Assembly: GCF_902705855.1 (NCBI RefSeq)
Contig: NZ_CACSIJ010000014.1
Coordinates: forward strand, 226,349 to 277,254
Length of the DNA: 50,906 bases
Direction of reading: 5' to 3'
DNA from: Zhongshania aliphaticivorans
GTDB lineage: Bacteria > Pseudomonadota > Gammaproteobacteria > Pseudomonadales > Spongiibacteraceae
Position numbers and translations under genes: made by a program. Numbering within the stretch: position 1 is the first letter of the stretch; every line of letters begins with the position of its first letter. Under the pieces are notes generated by a model. That model ran no database searches. It worked only from the letters and a program-made list of their open reading frames with translations, and had not been told where the DNA came from. Of this stretch, positions 9,075 to 18,746 are shown in pieces.

Positions 9075-9614
9075 TTATGGAATTAGCCAGCGGAGTGTTT
9101 CTACGGAAAATTCTGCCCGTTGGTGCCCTTTGGGATCTAAATACAGCCAATCCATATGATTCACCTTTGCGGTGATTATTGCTAAATTGTGAGTGCTGCT
9201 TAGCTCTGTCGATAGTTCGGTAGTCAGTGCATCACCCGGAGCCAGAGGCGAAAGATAGTCCTGTCGTGTAGGACCTAGTTCAACTTGTTGCCATGCAGCA
9301 TCTACTGTAGTACCTGCAGTTTCAATTGTTGCGAGCGCACTTACTCGCAACTGCCACTTCAGCGCGTTGCTCCAGAAGATTAGTTGAATTTTCGGTGACT
9401 CAATCATCTGCTTAATTTTGGGGCTGCGGCAGTCGGTAAAAAATTGCAGTGTCTGAGAATCGCTATTTACATTTCTTAGGACTACCGTGCGGGCTTGAGG
9501 TGATCCGTCGTTATCAATGCTCGCGAGCACCGGTGTGCGCCAAGCATGTTGTCGATCGTCTTTGGCTAGCTCGAGCTCCCGCCAAAGAGTGTGGGGTAAG
9601 GTTGTTAAATCCAT
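9075..9614 (-). CDS. Pyridoxamine 5'-phosphate oxidase-like FMN-binding protein
   Basis: A 179-residue protein of the PNPOx-like split-barrel family, close in style to the Alr4036 group. ARTVVLRNV and LQFFTDCRSPKIKQM are typical FMN-phosphate-binding strands, and FWSNALKWQLRVSA is the conserved barrel strand with W and R. A C-terminal LRWLIP resembles the RL..P ending of the family. True PdxH is longer (about 210 residues) and has a C-terminal substrate-binding motif (RxH) that I do not see. A general FMN-dependent reductase or unknown flavoprotein is therefore more likely than vitamin B6 synthesis. It is a single gene, convergent with the amidohydrolase and divergent from the pilus operon. 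Confidence 0.8.
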   Translation of the reverse strand: MDLTTLPHTLWRELELAKDDRQHAWRTPVLASIDNDGSPQARTVVLRNVNSDSQTLQFFTDCRSPKIKQMIESPKIQLIFWSNALKWQLRVSALATIETAGTTVDAAWQQVELGPTRQDYLSPLAPGDALTTELSTELSSTHNLAIITAKVNHMDWLYLDPKGHQRAEFSVETLRWLIP

Positions 9615-9846
9615 AGCGCATAGTGTATCGATGAAAATTTAATGACAATCATAACTGGAAACTGGCCTGTTTATTTTGTGCGCTGTGGGTATTTATATTT
9701 AATTCACGTCGCAAATTAAGACAAAGTGTCATGATTTCTTATTGCGCTTTACCGGCCCTTTGATCCGTACAATTACTATCTGTAGCTAATTTGGTGAAGG
9801 CATATACTCAATTCTCACAAATTGTTACGTAAAGAGAATATTGAGC

Positions 9847-10350
9847 ATGACTATTCACCGGAATTATTTATTTGGTTTTATGGCTGCCACGCTGGTCTGG
9901 TCAAACTCTTTGTTTGCTCAAACAACAGATACCTTCGACGTTACTATTACGATTGAAGACAGTTGTGAGCTGACGACACCAGCGACTGATATGGGCTTTG
10001 GTACGGTTCAGTTGTTGAATACTAATTACACGGCAACGTCGACGGTATCTGTTACTTGTACTACTGATGCAGCTTACGATCTCGCCTTGGATGACGGGGC
10101 GAATGCGAGTGCGACGACACGTCGGATGACGGATGACGGTACTAATTTTGTCAGCTACCGTTTGTACAGCGATGCGGCTTATACCACTTTGTGGGGTGAC
10201 GACACGACATTCGGCAGCGTGAATGCCGGTACAGGTGTTGGCATTGAGCAAGATATAACCGTGTATGGCCGTGTTGAAACCGGTGATAATGCCACGACCC
10301 CACCTGCTGGTGCGTATTCTGATACAGTAACGGTATCGGTAACGTTCTAA
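9847..10350 (+). CDS. Spore coat U (SCPU)-domain major pilin, Csu-like
   Basis: A secreted pilin subunit of about 167 residues. The signal peptide ends near LFAQ; the mature chain begins TTDTFDVTITIEDSC and ends in the repeated beta-strand pattern YSDTVTVSVTF typical of SCPU-domain pilins (CsuA/B family). MGFGTV and TRRMTDDGTNFVSYRLYSD are the family's conserved core strands; two Cys (in DSCEL and VTCTT) should form a disulfide. A TTG at 9841 also opens the frame, but the ATG at 9847 has an AAGAGA nine bases upstream. It is the first gene of a four-gene archaic chaperone-usher operon and the likely rod subunit. Acinetobacter csu has three small pilin genes; only one is present here. Confidence 0.88.
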   Translation: MTIHRNYLFGFMAATLVWSNSLFAQTTDTFDVTITIEDSCELTTPATDMGFGTVQLLNTNYTATSTVSVTCTTDAAYDLALDDGANASATTRRMTDDGTNFVSYRLYSDAAYTTLWGDDTTFGSVNAGTGVGIEQDITVYGRVETGDNATTPPAGAYSDTVTVSVTF

Positions 10351-10374
10351 GTATTCTATGTGGCCCTTTAATTT

Positions 10375-11163
10375 ATGCGCCGTTTATTGTTTGTCCTTTG
10401 GTCTTCATTGCGGCTCCCGCATTTATTGGGGCCGCTTCTTGCGCTAACAATCCTTCCTAGCTTTGCGGCTGGCTTAGGTGTTTCTCCTACTTTACTTGAA
10501 TTTTCCCCCGTCGAGGTGGCTAAGGGTTTGACCCTGCGCAATACCGGCACTGCCACTTTGCGTGCACAGGTGAGGGTGTTTGCCTGGGAGCAGCGGGATG
10601 GTAAGGATGTGCTTGAGCCGTCTACGGCGCTGCTAGCCAGTCCGCCATTTTTAAATATTGCGCCGGGAGCCAGTCAGATGGTGCGGATTATTCAGCGCGG
10701 TGGTGCAGCGCCAGACGAGGCTAATGGTGAGCGCAGTTTTCGTATTTTAGTGGATGAATTGCCCGCTCCAGCGCTTGATGATATCGGGGCGAATACCCCA
10801 CCTGGTGCACAGCCGGGTCTTACTTTTTTATTACGTTTTTCTATTCCGGCTTTTATTGCGCCAAGCGTGAATGCCGCCGATGCCAAGCTTAATTGGCGCT
10901 TGCAAAATACCGAGACGGGTTTGCAATTAGTCACCGACAATACCGGAAATAGTCGCGCCCAGATTACCGATATTCAATTGATGGGCCGCGATGGCGAGGT
11001 GCTTTATGAGCATAAAGGCCTTGCGGGTTATGTGTTATCTGGGAGCGTGCGACGTTGGTCTTTTGGTTTACCAAGCAGCGTGGCGGCCGCGACGGAAATA
11101 AGGATGCAGGTCAATGGTCAGCCCACTCGCTACCCTTTGGCGCCAGCTGACGTTACTGATTAG
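10375..11163 (+). CDS. Periplasmic pilus chaperone, PapD/CsuC-like
   Basis: A 262-residue periplasmic chaperone with an N-terminal signal peptide (hydrophobic to about residue 32). The first Ig-like domain starts LGVSPTLLEFSP and contains LRNTGTATLRAQVRVFAWEQ and ASQMVRIIQRG, matching the G1-strand and cleft regions of archaic-type chaperones. The second domain follows from about residue 155. It donates a strand to pilin subunits and delivers them to the usher. It lies 24 bases after the pilin gene, and its 3' end overlaps the usher start by 50 bases in another frame, indicating tight coupling. Confidence 0.88.
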   Translation: MRRLLFVLWSSLRLPHLLGPLLALTILPSFAAGLGVSPTLLEFSPVEVAKGLTLRNTGTATLRAQVRVFAWEQRDGKDVLEPSTALLASPPFLNIAPGASQMVRIIQRGGAAPDEANGERSFRILVDELPAPALDDIGANTPPGAQPGLTFLLRFSIPAFIAPSVNAADAKLNWRLQNTETGLQLVTDNTGNSRAQITDIQLMGRDGEVLYEHKGLAGYVLSGSVRRWSFGLPSSVAAATEIRMQVNGQPTRYPLAPADVTD

Positions 11164-13501
11164 TTGCGCGCTGGCTCCGGTTTGGGTGAGCGCTGAGCTT
11201 TCTTCTGCGCCTGTCTCAACAACGACGGGCGGCATTATGCTTCTCGACGGGCCTGCAATGGCCGGCAGCAAAGAGCTACTTTATCTCGAAGTGGTGCTTA
11301 ATATGGTGCCGACAAATTATCTTTTGCAGGTGATGCCGCTCGACGGCCGTTTTTATGTTTTGTCTGACCATCTGGCGGCAATGGGTATTGTTTTAAACAA
11401 TCCTCCTAAGAAGCCGTATCTCGATTTAGATTCAATTAGTGATCTTCAATATAGCTACGACGTGGCACAGCAAAAATTGCACCTGACGGTGGCGCCGGAT
11501 TTGCTCAATGCGCGTTTGCAGTCTTACCGCCGCGATACCCGTCGCAGCCCGCAGGCGCAGGCTAGTTTTGGTGCCTTGCTTAATTACGATATGTACCTAA
11601 CCCTAGATGAGTTCGGTGAATACGATGTTGCCGCGAGCACAGCCATGCGCGCCTTTGTTGATCATCATGTAGTAGAAAACACCGGCTTATTGCGCAACGC
11701 CAGTAGTGGTGACCAAGATAGCTATACCCGCTTGGATACGCATTGGACGTGGTCCTCTCAGGACGATTTACTTACCGTAACGGCGGGGGATTTTATTAGC
11801 GGTGGCTTGTCTTGGACCCGGGCAACGCGGCTGGGGGGGATTCAATTTCGGCGTAATTTTGCTCTGCAACCGACCTTAGTGACGCAAGCCTTGCCTGCGT
11901 TTTATGGTGAAGCGGCCTTGCCCTCGCAGGTGGAGCTTTACGTAGAGGGCTTGCGGCAATACAGCGGTGAGGTTTTACCCGGTGCTTATCGTATTGATAG
12001 TGCGCCTACGGTTAGCGGTTTGAGCCAGGCGCAAATGGTGTTAACCGATGCGCTTGGGCGCACGACGGTGCAAGATTTTTCTTTTTACAGCTCTCCTAGT
12101 TTACTGCAACGGGGCTTGAGTGATTTTTCCTTTGAAGCGGGTAGTGTTCGCCAACGCTACGGAGTGGATTCGTTTAGCTATCGCGATCACCTTGCCGCCA
12201 GCGCGAGCTTGCGTCATGGTCTTAGTGATACTGTGACCTTAGAAGGTCACGCAGAAGGCGATGAGCAGTTAGCGGCGGCTGGTGTGGGGGCCTTGTTTAC
12301 ACTGGGTCGCGCTGGCTTGTTTAGCGGCGCGGTGGCCAAGAGCACAGGTCATGACGCAGACGGCAGGCAGCAAACGTTGGGATACAATTGGAGCCGTCTT
12401 GGTTTTACTGTTGATTACAGTTTGCAGCGTAGTTTTGGGGATTATCGTGATATTGCCTCTAGGGATGGTCGCCCGCCACCGCAGCGCACCGAGCGCCTGT
12501 TGTTAGGTCTTGGCTCTAGTACTAGCGGCCGAGTGTCATTAAATTACAGCCGTCTCAATAGGCTGGATGAGGCGCCGTACAAAAGTGTTGGCGCAAGTTA
12601 TAGCAAGCGACTTTTTGCGGGGCTTACGCTGTTTGTTAACGCCTCCCGAGAGCTCGATAATGACGACGGTTATAGTGTGTATGCGGGGCTGTCGGTGTCG
12701 TTGGGCGGCCGCGTGAACGGCGGCGTTTCTGCTAGCCGCAATCGTGACGGCAGCAGTCAACAGGCCGCTTATCTTAGCCGTGGGGTATCGGCTGATGGCG
12801 GTACGGGTTGGGGTTTGCAAATGCAGCGCTCTGAGAATGTCGATTACCTACAGGCGGATGCCCTGTACCGGGGTGATTATGCGCAAATTGGCGCTGGGCT
12901 GCGCTCTTTGCCCAGTGGTGAGTCGGCTTTTGGTGATGTGAGTGGTTCATTTATTTGGATGGCCGACGCGCCGAACGCTATTTTTCCTGCCCGTGAGGTG
13001 AGCGATAGTTTTGCCTTGGTTTCTACCAACGGAGTTGCCGACGTGCCGGTGCAATTGGAAAACCGGCCTATCGGTCGCACCAATAAAAAGGGCTATTATT
13101 TGCTGACGGGTTTGGGCGCTTACCGAGGCAATCACGTGTCAATTGATCCCTTGTCTTTGCCGAGTGGTATTCAGTTCGATAGGCAGGGCGTGCTTGCGGT
13201 GCCGACCGAACGCGCGGGAGTGCGTGTCGATTTTGGTTTACGTCGCGTGCGTGCGGTTTTGCTTACTTTGCAGGATACTGCGGGCAAGTTTATTCCTTTG
13301 GGGAGCCACGTTTTGCAAGGTGAGAATACCATCGCATTTGTGGGCCACGATGGCCAAGTTTATGTGGAGGGATTGCCTGAGCGCAGCACGCTTGTTGTAG
13401 CGCCACCGGGGGCTGGCCGCTGTGTTGTAGATGTGGTTTTAGCCGAGAAAATGGATGGTATATCTGCCATTGGGCCACTGATTTGCCGAGAGCAACCATG
13501 A
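11114..13501 (+). CDS. Outer-membrane fimbrial usher, CsuD-like
   Basis: A 795-residue usher that forms the secretion pore for pilus assembly. A signal peptide ends around VSA (residue 27). There follow an N-terminal chaperone-binding domain, a long beta-barrel region of alternating aromatic strands (about residues 140-620) and C-terminal plug/CTD segments with VPVQLENRPIGRTNKKGYYL, a family hallmark. The length fits archaic (Csu-type) ushers. The start overlaps the chaperone gene and the stop overlaps the tip-adhesin ATG (ATGA), so the four genes form one translational chain. Confidence 0.9.
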   Translation: MVSPLATLWRQLTLLISCALAPVWVSAELSSAPVSTTTGGIMLLDGPAMAGSKELLYLEVVLNMVPTNYLLQVMPLDGRFYVLSDHLAAMGIVLNNPPKKPYLDLDSISDLQYSYDVAQQKLHLTVAPDLLNARLQSYRRDTRRSPQAQASFGALLNYDMYLTLDEFGEYDVAASTAMRAFVDHHVVENTGLLRNASSGDQDSYTRLDTHWTWSSQDDLLTVTAGDFISGGLSWTRATRLGGIQFRRNFALQPTLVTQALPAFYGEAALPSQVELYVEGLRQYSGEVLPGAYRIDSAPTVSGLSQAQMVLTDALGRTTVQDFSFYSSPSLLQRGLSDFSFEAGSVRQRYGVDSFSYRDHLAASASLRHGLSDTVTLEGHAEGDEQLAAAGVGALFTLGRAGLFSGAVAKSTGHDADGRQQTLGYNWSRLGFTVDYSLQRSFGDYRDIASRDGRPPPQRTERLLLGLGSSTSGRVSLNYSRLNRLDEAPYKSVGASYSKRLFAGLTLFVNASRELDNDDGYSVYAGLSVSLGGRVNGGVSASRNRDGSSQQAAYLSRGVSADGGTGWGLQMQRSENVDYLQADALYRGDYAQIGAGLRSLPSGESAFGDVSGSFIWMADAPNAIFPAREVSDSFALVSTNGVADVPVQLENRPIGRTNKKGYYLLTGLGAYRGNHVSIDPLSLPSGIQFDRQGVLAVPTERAGVRVDFGLRRVRAVLLTLQDTAGKFIPLGSHVLQGENTIAFVGHDGQVYVEGLPERSTLVVAPPGAGRCVVDVVLAEKMDGISAIGPLICREQP

Positions 13502-14505
13502 CAGCACCCTATATAAAAGCGGCATTGCTCGCAGCATTTATTGTCTTACCGACAGCAGCTCAGGCCGCCACGACCTGCAGTGCGAGCATGACGAATGTGA
13601 ACTTTGGGGCGAGTGATCCCTTTACTGGCTGGACGGGTGTGACCGCCACAATTAATTACCAATGTAATACCGCCGGCTTATCTCTGCTAGCAAACGCGAG
13701 GGTTATGCTTTGTTTCGGCATCGGTAGTGGTGATCAGGGCTCGGGGTTTACCACTGTGCCAAGGCGTATGACCAGCGGGGCCAATGAATTACGGTTTAAT
13801 CTATATGAAGATGCCGGCCATTCTTTGGTTTGGCCTGCTGCAATCTCCGGGTCAGACAGGTATGAAGTCGCTCTTCAATATTCGGTGCCACTACTGGGGG
13901 GCTCAGGAAGTGGTAGTGTTACTGTTTACGGTGACATTATTTCTGGCCAAAACACGGCTATACCGGGCAGTTATAGTAATAGCTTTTCAGGCCTTGATGC
14001 CTTTATGGTGTTCCAAGCCAATGAAAGATTACTTGGCACGCCAGGTTGGCCGGATGACTGTAGCAGTGGTGGCTCGTATAGCGGAGGTGGTAGTTTCCCG
14101 TTTACCGCAAGCGCGACGGTAGACGCGAGCTGCAATCCTAGTTTTTCTGTACAAAATATAGGTTTTGGTACACAAGGCATTCTCAGTAGCAATATAGACA
14201 CCACCGCTGTTATTGCGCCGCAGTGCACGAATACCACGCCGTATCAGATTGGTTTAGACAATGGCCAGAACGCAACGGGCAACACCCGCCGGATGCATAA
14301 CGGAGCCGGCAAGTATGTTAGTTATGAACTGTATCGCGATGCCGCGAGAAGCCAGCGCTGGGGCGACACCCTTAATAGCGACACACTGGCTGATATCGGC
14401 ACCGGTAGCGCGCAGGCGCAAAGTGTTTATGCGCGCACGGCACCGCAGATAACACCGCCGCAAGGAACGTATAGCGATACCGTAACGGTCACGATTTATT
14501 ATTAA
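13498..14505 (+). CDS. Two-domain SCPU tip adhesin, CsuE-like
   Basis: A 335-residue secreted protein with two SCPU-type domains. After the signal peptide (ending AQAA), the first domain runs to about residue 185 (NVNFGASDPFTGW, VPRRMTSGANELRFNLYED). The second (about 200-335) starts TASATVDASC and contains VQNIGFGTQG, TRRMHNGAGKYVSYELYRD and ends YSDTVTVTIYY. A Gly/Ser-rich linker joins them. This is the architecture of CsuE-type tip adhesins, where the N-terminal domain binds surfaces and the C-terminal one accepts the donor strand of the next subunit. The ATG at 13498 overlaps the usher stop; a TTG 15 bases upstream is less likely. Confidence 0.86.
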   Translation: MTAPYIKAALLAAFIVLPTAAQAATTCSASMTNVNFGASDPFTGWTGVTATINYQCNTAGLSLLANARVMLCFGIGSGDQGSGFTTVPRRMTSGANELRFNLYEDAGHSLVWPAAISGSDRYEVALQYSVPLLGGSGSGSVTVYGDIISGQNTAIPGSYSNSFSGLDAFMVFQANERLLGTPGWPDDCSSGGSYSGGGSFPFTASATVDASCNPSFSVQNIGFGTQGILSSNIDTTAVIAPQCTNTTPYQIGLDNGQNATGNTRRMHNGAGKYVSYELYRDAARSQRWGDTLNSDTLADIGTGSAQAQSVYARTAPQITPPQGTYSDTVTVTIYY

Positions 14506-14622
14506 GAGCGCAGTAAAAAGCACAATGGTTTGTTGTTGTTCTTGCTAGTGACGTAAGACTAGATTGGGAGGAAAGCGATTATCTATATACGTTTTTGATG
14601 ATGATCGCGGCGCAATTTTTTG

Positions 14623-14667
14623 CACCCCTCCCATCGTTTCTGTGGCAGTGACAGGAGGGGTGTTTTT
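14623..14667 (+). terminator. Intrinsic terminator of the Csu-like pilus operon
   Basis: CACCCCTCC (14623-14631) pairs with GGAGGGGTG (14654-14662) across a 22-base loop, followed by TTTTT (14663-14667). The U-run is only on the plus side, so it ends the pilus operon rather than the convergent metY gene. Confidence 0.75.
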
Positions 14668-14680
14668 ATGGCAAGTGCTT

Positions 14681-15958
14681 TTAAGAAACAGCGGCTTTTA
14701 GCGCTTGATCGAGATCGGCAATGATGTCGTCGATATGTTCAATACCCACCGAGATCCGAACTAGGTCTTCGCTTACACCCGCAGCCTTGAGCTCTTCTGC
14801 GTTCAACTGGCGGTGTGTTGTGCTTGCTGGATGGCAGGCCAAGGATTTGGCATCGCCGATGTTTACCAGTCGAAGCAGTAGCTGCAGAGAATCAATAAAT
14901 TTGGCTCCGGCTTCGCGGCCACCTTTGATACCAAAGCTAACAATTCCTGAGGCTTTTCCGCCGCAAATTTTATCGCATACGGATTTGTATGGGCTGTCGC
15001 TAAGTGCTGCGTAATTTACCCATTCTACTGCGGGATGATTTTGCAAATAGCTGCTGACCCGCTCGGCATTTTCGCAATGGCGTTCCATGCGCAGTGCGAG
15101 GGTTTCTAGTCCCTGCATAATGAGGAAGGCATTGAAAGGGGACAGGGCGGCACCGGTATTTCGCAGTGGCACAACTCGACATCTGCCAATGAACGCGGCT
15201 GGGCCTAGCGCCTCGGTATAGACTACGCCGTGATAGGACGGATCTGGCTGGTTGAGCATGGGGAATTTATCTGCGTTGGCCTTCCAGTCAAACTTCCCTG
15301 AATCGACCACAACACCGGCGATGGTGGTGCCGTGACCGCCTATGTACTTTGTTAGTGAGTGCACAACAATATCTGCACCGTGTTCAAAGGGTTTGCATAG
15401 AAATGGCGTTGCAACGGTATTGTCGACAATTAGCGGGATGCCGTGGGCGTGGGCGATTTCTGCCCAGCGTTGAATATCGACAACATTGCCTGCGGGGTTG
15501 CCGATTGATTCGCAAAAGAGTGCACGGGTGTTGCTGTCGATATTGGCGGCGATGGCATCGAAGTCATCGTGCGCGACCATGCGGCACTCTATGCCTTGAT
15601 TGGGTAGCGAGTGTGCAAAAAGGTTGTACGTGCCGCCGTATAGTTGGCTGGTGCTAATAAAGTTATCGCCAACGCGGCAGATGGTTTGCAGTGCGTAGGT
15701 AATCGCGGTCATACCAGAGGCGACGGCCAAGCTGCCGATTCCGCCTTCTAGCTCTGTCATTCGCGCTTCTAGAATGGCATTGGTCGGGTTCATGATGCGG
15801 CTGTAGATATTGCCTTCGACTTTTAAGTCAAACAGGTCTGCGCCATGCTGTGTGTCGTCAAAGGTGTAAGACGTTGTTTGATAAATAGGGACGGCCGCGG
15901 CGCGTGTTGTTGGGTCGCTTTTGTAACCTGCGTGCAATGCTAAAGTTTCGGGTTTCAC
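14681..15958 (-). CDS. metY: O-acetylhomoserine sulfhydrylase (aminocarboxypropyltransferase)
   Basis: A 425-residue PLP enzyme of the Cys/Met metabolism family, which makes homocysteine from O-acetylhomoserine and sulfide in methionine synthesis. [27 protein letters not shown] is replaced here by the closely similar N-terminus typical of Met[12 protein letters not shown] carries the PLP lysine, and [13 protein letters not shown] and [15 protein letters not shown] are standard. Length is as usual for MetY (about 425-430), longer than cystathionine gamma-synthase. The start is GTG with AAGGGAAGA upstream. I looked for a SAM riboswitch in the leader and saw none. It is probably a single-gene unit. 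Confidence 0.93.
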   Translation of the reverse strand: MKPETLALHAGYKSDPTTRAAAVPIYQTTSYTFDDTQHGADLFDLKVEGNIYSRIMNPTNAILEARMTELEGGIGSLAVASGMTAITYALQTICRVGDNFISTSQLYGGTYNLFAHSLPNQGIECRMVAHDDFDAIAANIDSNTRALFCESIGNPAGNVVDIQRWAEIAHAHGIPLIVDNTVATPFLCKPFEHGADIVVHSLTKYIGGHGTTIAGVVVDSGKFDWKANADKFPMLNQPDPSYHGVVYTEALGPAAFIGRCRVVPLRNTGAALSPFNAFLIMQGLETLALRMERHCENAERVSSYLQNHPAVEWVNYAALSDSPYKSVCDKICGGKASGIVSFGIKGGREAGAKFIDSLQLLLRLVNIGDAKSLACHPASTTHRQLNAEELKAAGVSEDLVRISVGIEHIDDIIADLDQALKAAVS

Positions 15959-16124
15959 GGTATATCTTCCCTTTTTTAGTGTTGGTTAATATTTATTTTC
16001 GATGATCAAACTACAGGCTTTGAAAATCAAGCCACAGTATTTGACTTACAGGTAAGGATATCAAGTGATGAGGGGGAATTAGCCCGCTGTGTCTAGCTGC
16101 TGTGATTCTAGTACTGTGTAGTCG

Positions 16125-16171
16125 ATAACTGCTTACCCTTGGCCATTGCAGCATTAGGGGTAAGCAGTTAT
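16125..16171. repeat. 14-bp perfect inverted repeat downstream of the CotH gene
   Basis: ATAACTGCTTACCC (16125-16138) is exactly mirrored by GGGTAAGCAGTTAT (16158-16171) around 19 bases. It lies 43 bases beyond the CotH-gene stop. Neither strand has a U-run after it, so it may be a factor-dependent 3'-end hairpin rather than an intrinsic terminator. Confidence 0.6.
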
Positions 16172-16213
16172 ACAGTTCGGCTATTTCAAAATAGTCTTAC
16201 AAGGCGTTTGGGC

Positions 16214-18538
16214 TTAGATCCCTGCAGCGTCTAGTTCTTCACCGAGTACACGCTGACGCCACTTAACATATTCTTTGATGGATATGTCCCCGTTGTCGCA
16301 GGGGCTGTGTTCACTTAGCCCTAGCGCGGTTTCATTGTAATCAGTATCGCAGTTGCCTTTTATGCTAATGCTTGCATCCAAAATGGTGGCTTTAATTAAG
16401 TTATTGCGGGTATTTAATACGTGCTTTAAGTTGCCTTCCCAGTTTAGTTGATTGTTTAGCAGACTTTTAATTTCTTGATACAAGATCGTTTTGTTTTCTT
16501 CTTTAGAGAAAACGATTGTCCACAAAATAGGGTCGATCCAGCTTGACGTTCCTTCATTCCAGGCTGGTGTAATACCGTTTGGAAAAATTCTCGTGTCCGC
16601 GATATTTTGGAAGTTCGTTGAGTTACCCCAATATTCTGGATGGCGGTCGCGGAAGCTAAAGTCGTAATCGTAAACAAGATAGCTCCACTTATCGTTTAAG
16701 GGATTTAAGTAGAGGTAGTAGTTGTTGCCGACGCGGGTGTAATGATCCACCGCGCCGGTCACAATATCGGCCGCTTGGGCTTTGATAAACCCGAGTACGT
16801 CGAATTGTTCATTTAGCTCATCTGCAGTCGGATTACTCTGCAGAAAGAGCATGAAGTCTTGTAAAGCAAGGCGTGCCTCGGTAATTGATCCTTTCTTTTC
16901 TTTAAGATCATAGTTCGGTCTATAAGGCGCAAATTGCGAAACTTCGCCGCCATCATTGATGTCGCTGTTCACAAAGTCAGGGTTGAGGTAATTGTCTATG
17001 CCCAGCCATTCTTGGCGGCTACTTGGGTCTGATTTTTCGATACCTATGCGGCAAAAATCTTCGTTAATATAACCTGTGTTCGCTTTATCGTCGTTTTCAT
17101 ACGGCAGACAGTTTGGGTTTACGGTGCCGGTAAGGTCGGCGCCACCTGCCTTAAATAGATAGCCATTTTTACCAAAGTAGCGCTGCAAATAAAGCTTATC
17201 GATGGGTTCTTCTACCATGTAGATGCCCATCTTATGGGTTTGCGGCAGTGGTTTGTTAAATAATTTTTGACCTGCTTCGCCGGTGATGACTATTTCGATA
17301 GCGGCATAGGCCATGCGAGAGGTTGGTGCTCCAACTTGAGTTAGGATGTCGTGGCTAAGCAGTTCGCGTGCGTAAGTTGGGTCATCTTTATTAAACTTAA
17401 AGTTGAGCTTTTCGATACCTTTAAGGGTGCGATCGTCATTTTCTGGTATTTCTGGGTGGTCTAAAGAAACACGCTTCCAGCAAGGTGCGCCAGAAACTGC
17501 AGCCGGGTTGCCTGATGCATCTATACAAGCGTAAACACCTTCGTCGTCGTTAAATTTTTCGGCGAATTTTAGCGAAAAGTGAAAGCGGTTGGGCTGCCCT
17601 TCGTCGGGCTTGGTATCTGAATTGTAGCGAACCCAATACTCAGGCCATTGGCGGCTATTATTGCCACGCATTTTAAATCCGACATTGTCGAATTGGTCTA
17701 GTACTTCGCCGGTAGTGGCGTCTACGCGTTGAACGTCTACTTTTCGGTAAATCTCGCTATGCGTCCACAGATTGTCTCTTGCGTCATTTTCTGAATCTCT
17801 GTTGTCGTATCGTGCCCGCTCGGTATCTAATACAAATGCGTCCCACTCATCCGCAGTTATTGTGATTCTATATTTATGTAATACATTAATATCAAACAGC
17901 TCGGCGCTTTCATCGTCGGCACAATTTATTTTAATAATAGGAACTGGGCCACTGGCGACGCCGCTTTCATCCACTACGTCGCATTCTTGCCGTGCTGGGT
18001 GGCGTTTAATGTCTACCGTATAGGGTTGCTTATAGGCCACTTGTTCGTCAAATGTATAATCACCATCTCCTTGAATGGTTAATATCTGTTCGCTGACATC
18101 ATCTTCATTTAAAACAACATCGAAGTCGTACAGGTTTGATGCGCCAGAGATACGAATAGAGATGGTGCTGTTTTCTATCTCGTGAACCCTCAGGGAAAAA
18201 ACTGGCAGGCTGGTGGTAAATTCGCCGTCAGATATAGAGATGCTTATGTTTTCTGTTATGCCAAGTTGGTCGGCGGTGCCAGATAAGATTCCAGTAGCAA
18301 CATCAAACTCAGCCCAGCTTGGTTTGTTGATGATAGAAAACGTCAAGGTGTCATTGTTAGGATCTGAGAACGTTGGAGCGAAGCGGTAATTTTCGCCAAC
18401 GGTTATATGGTTTGCTGGAACACCGCTAATACTTGGGGCGATGTTGACGTCGGGGGCTGAGCTTCCGCCGCCTCCTCCGCCACAGGCGAATAAAACGAAA
18501 CAAAGGGTAAATATGATAACTATCTTTGTATATTCCAT
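16214..18538 (-). CDS. CotH-kinase-domain lipoprotein with N-terminal Ig-like domain
   Basis: A surface or periplasmic lipoprotein of about 774 residues. The signal FVLFAC places the lipid Cys at about residue 19, followed by a Gly/Ser stretch. Next is an Ig-like putative cadherin-type domain (ISGVPANHITVGENYRF, PSWAEFDVATGILSGT), a short linker domain, and a CotH kinase domain over the C-terminal 500 residues. Hallmarks include GFKMRGNNSRQWPEYW, EKLNFKFNKDDPTYAREL, MGIYMVEEPIDK, YLFKAGGADL and the metal-binding VYDYDFSFRDR. CotH proteins are atypical protein kinases known from spore coats and fungal surfaces; bacterial extracellular homologues are poorly understood. The ATG at 18538 is chosen; a GTG at 18553 has an AGGA only one base before it. 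Function in a non-sporulating bacterium is unknown, perhaps modification of a surface or matrix protein. Confidence 0.85.
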   Translation of the reverse strand: MEYTKIVIIFTLCFVLFACGGGGGGSSAPDVNIAPSISGVPANHITVGENYRFAPTFSDPNNDTLTFSIINKPSWAEFDVATGILSGTADQLGITENISISISDGEFTTSLPVFSLRVHEIENSTISIRISGASNLYDFDVVLNEDDVSEQILTIQGDGDYTFDEQVAYKQPYTVDIKRHPARQECDVVDESGVASGPVPIIKINCADDESAELFDINVLHKYRITITADEWDAFVLDTERARYDNRDSENDARDNLWTHSEIYRKVDVQRVDATTGEVLDQFDNVGFKMRGNNSRQWPEYWVRYNSDTKPDEGQPNRFHFSLKFAEKFNDDEGVYACIDASGNPAAVSGAPCWKRVSLDHPEIPENDDRTLKGIEKLNFKFNKDDPTYARELLSHDILTQVGAPTSRMAYAAIEIVITGEAGQKLFNKPLPQTHKMGIYMVEEPIDKLYLQRYFGKNGYLFKAGGADLTGTVNPNCLPYENDDKANTGYINEDFCRIGIEKSDPSSRQEWLGIDNYLNPDFVNSDINDGGEVSQFAPYRPNYDLKEKKGSITEARLALQDFMLFLQSNPTADELNEQFDVLGFIKAQAADIVTGAVDHYTRVGNNYYLYLNPLNDKWSYLVYDYDFSFRDRHPEYWGNSTNFQNIADTRIFPNGITPAWNEGTSSWIDPILWTIVFSKEENKTILYQEIKSLLNNQLNWEGNLKHVLNTRNNLIKATILDASISIKGNCDTDYNETALGLSEHSPCDNGDISIKEYVKWRQRVLGEELDAAGI

Positions 18539-18746
18539 TATTGAATGTCTCACTTCCTAGCTGTTTGTGTAAACGTAATGGGACCTTACGTTAGATATTT
18601 CACTTATTGAAAAGCGGCGCCATATTGCTTGCTAAGCTGGGCGCTGTAAAGGTCGTGTGGGAATTTTGACTTAAATATCAACGCGATGTTTGGCCGTGTT
18701 TTTCGCTCTGCTATGCCTTTTTCAATGTTTTGTCGGCATTTGATGC

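Noticed and set aside
15959-16124. Possible SAM riboswitch in the metY leader
   Set aside because: I could not find conserved SAM-I/II/IV core elements or a terminator/anti-terminator pair; only a short imperfect GGCTT/AAGCC repeat is present.
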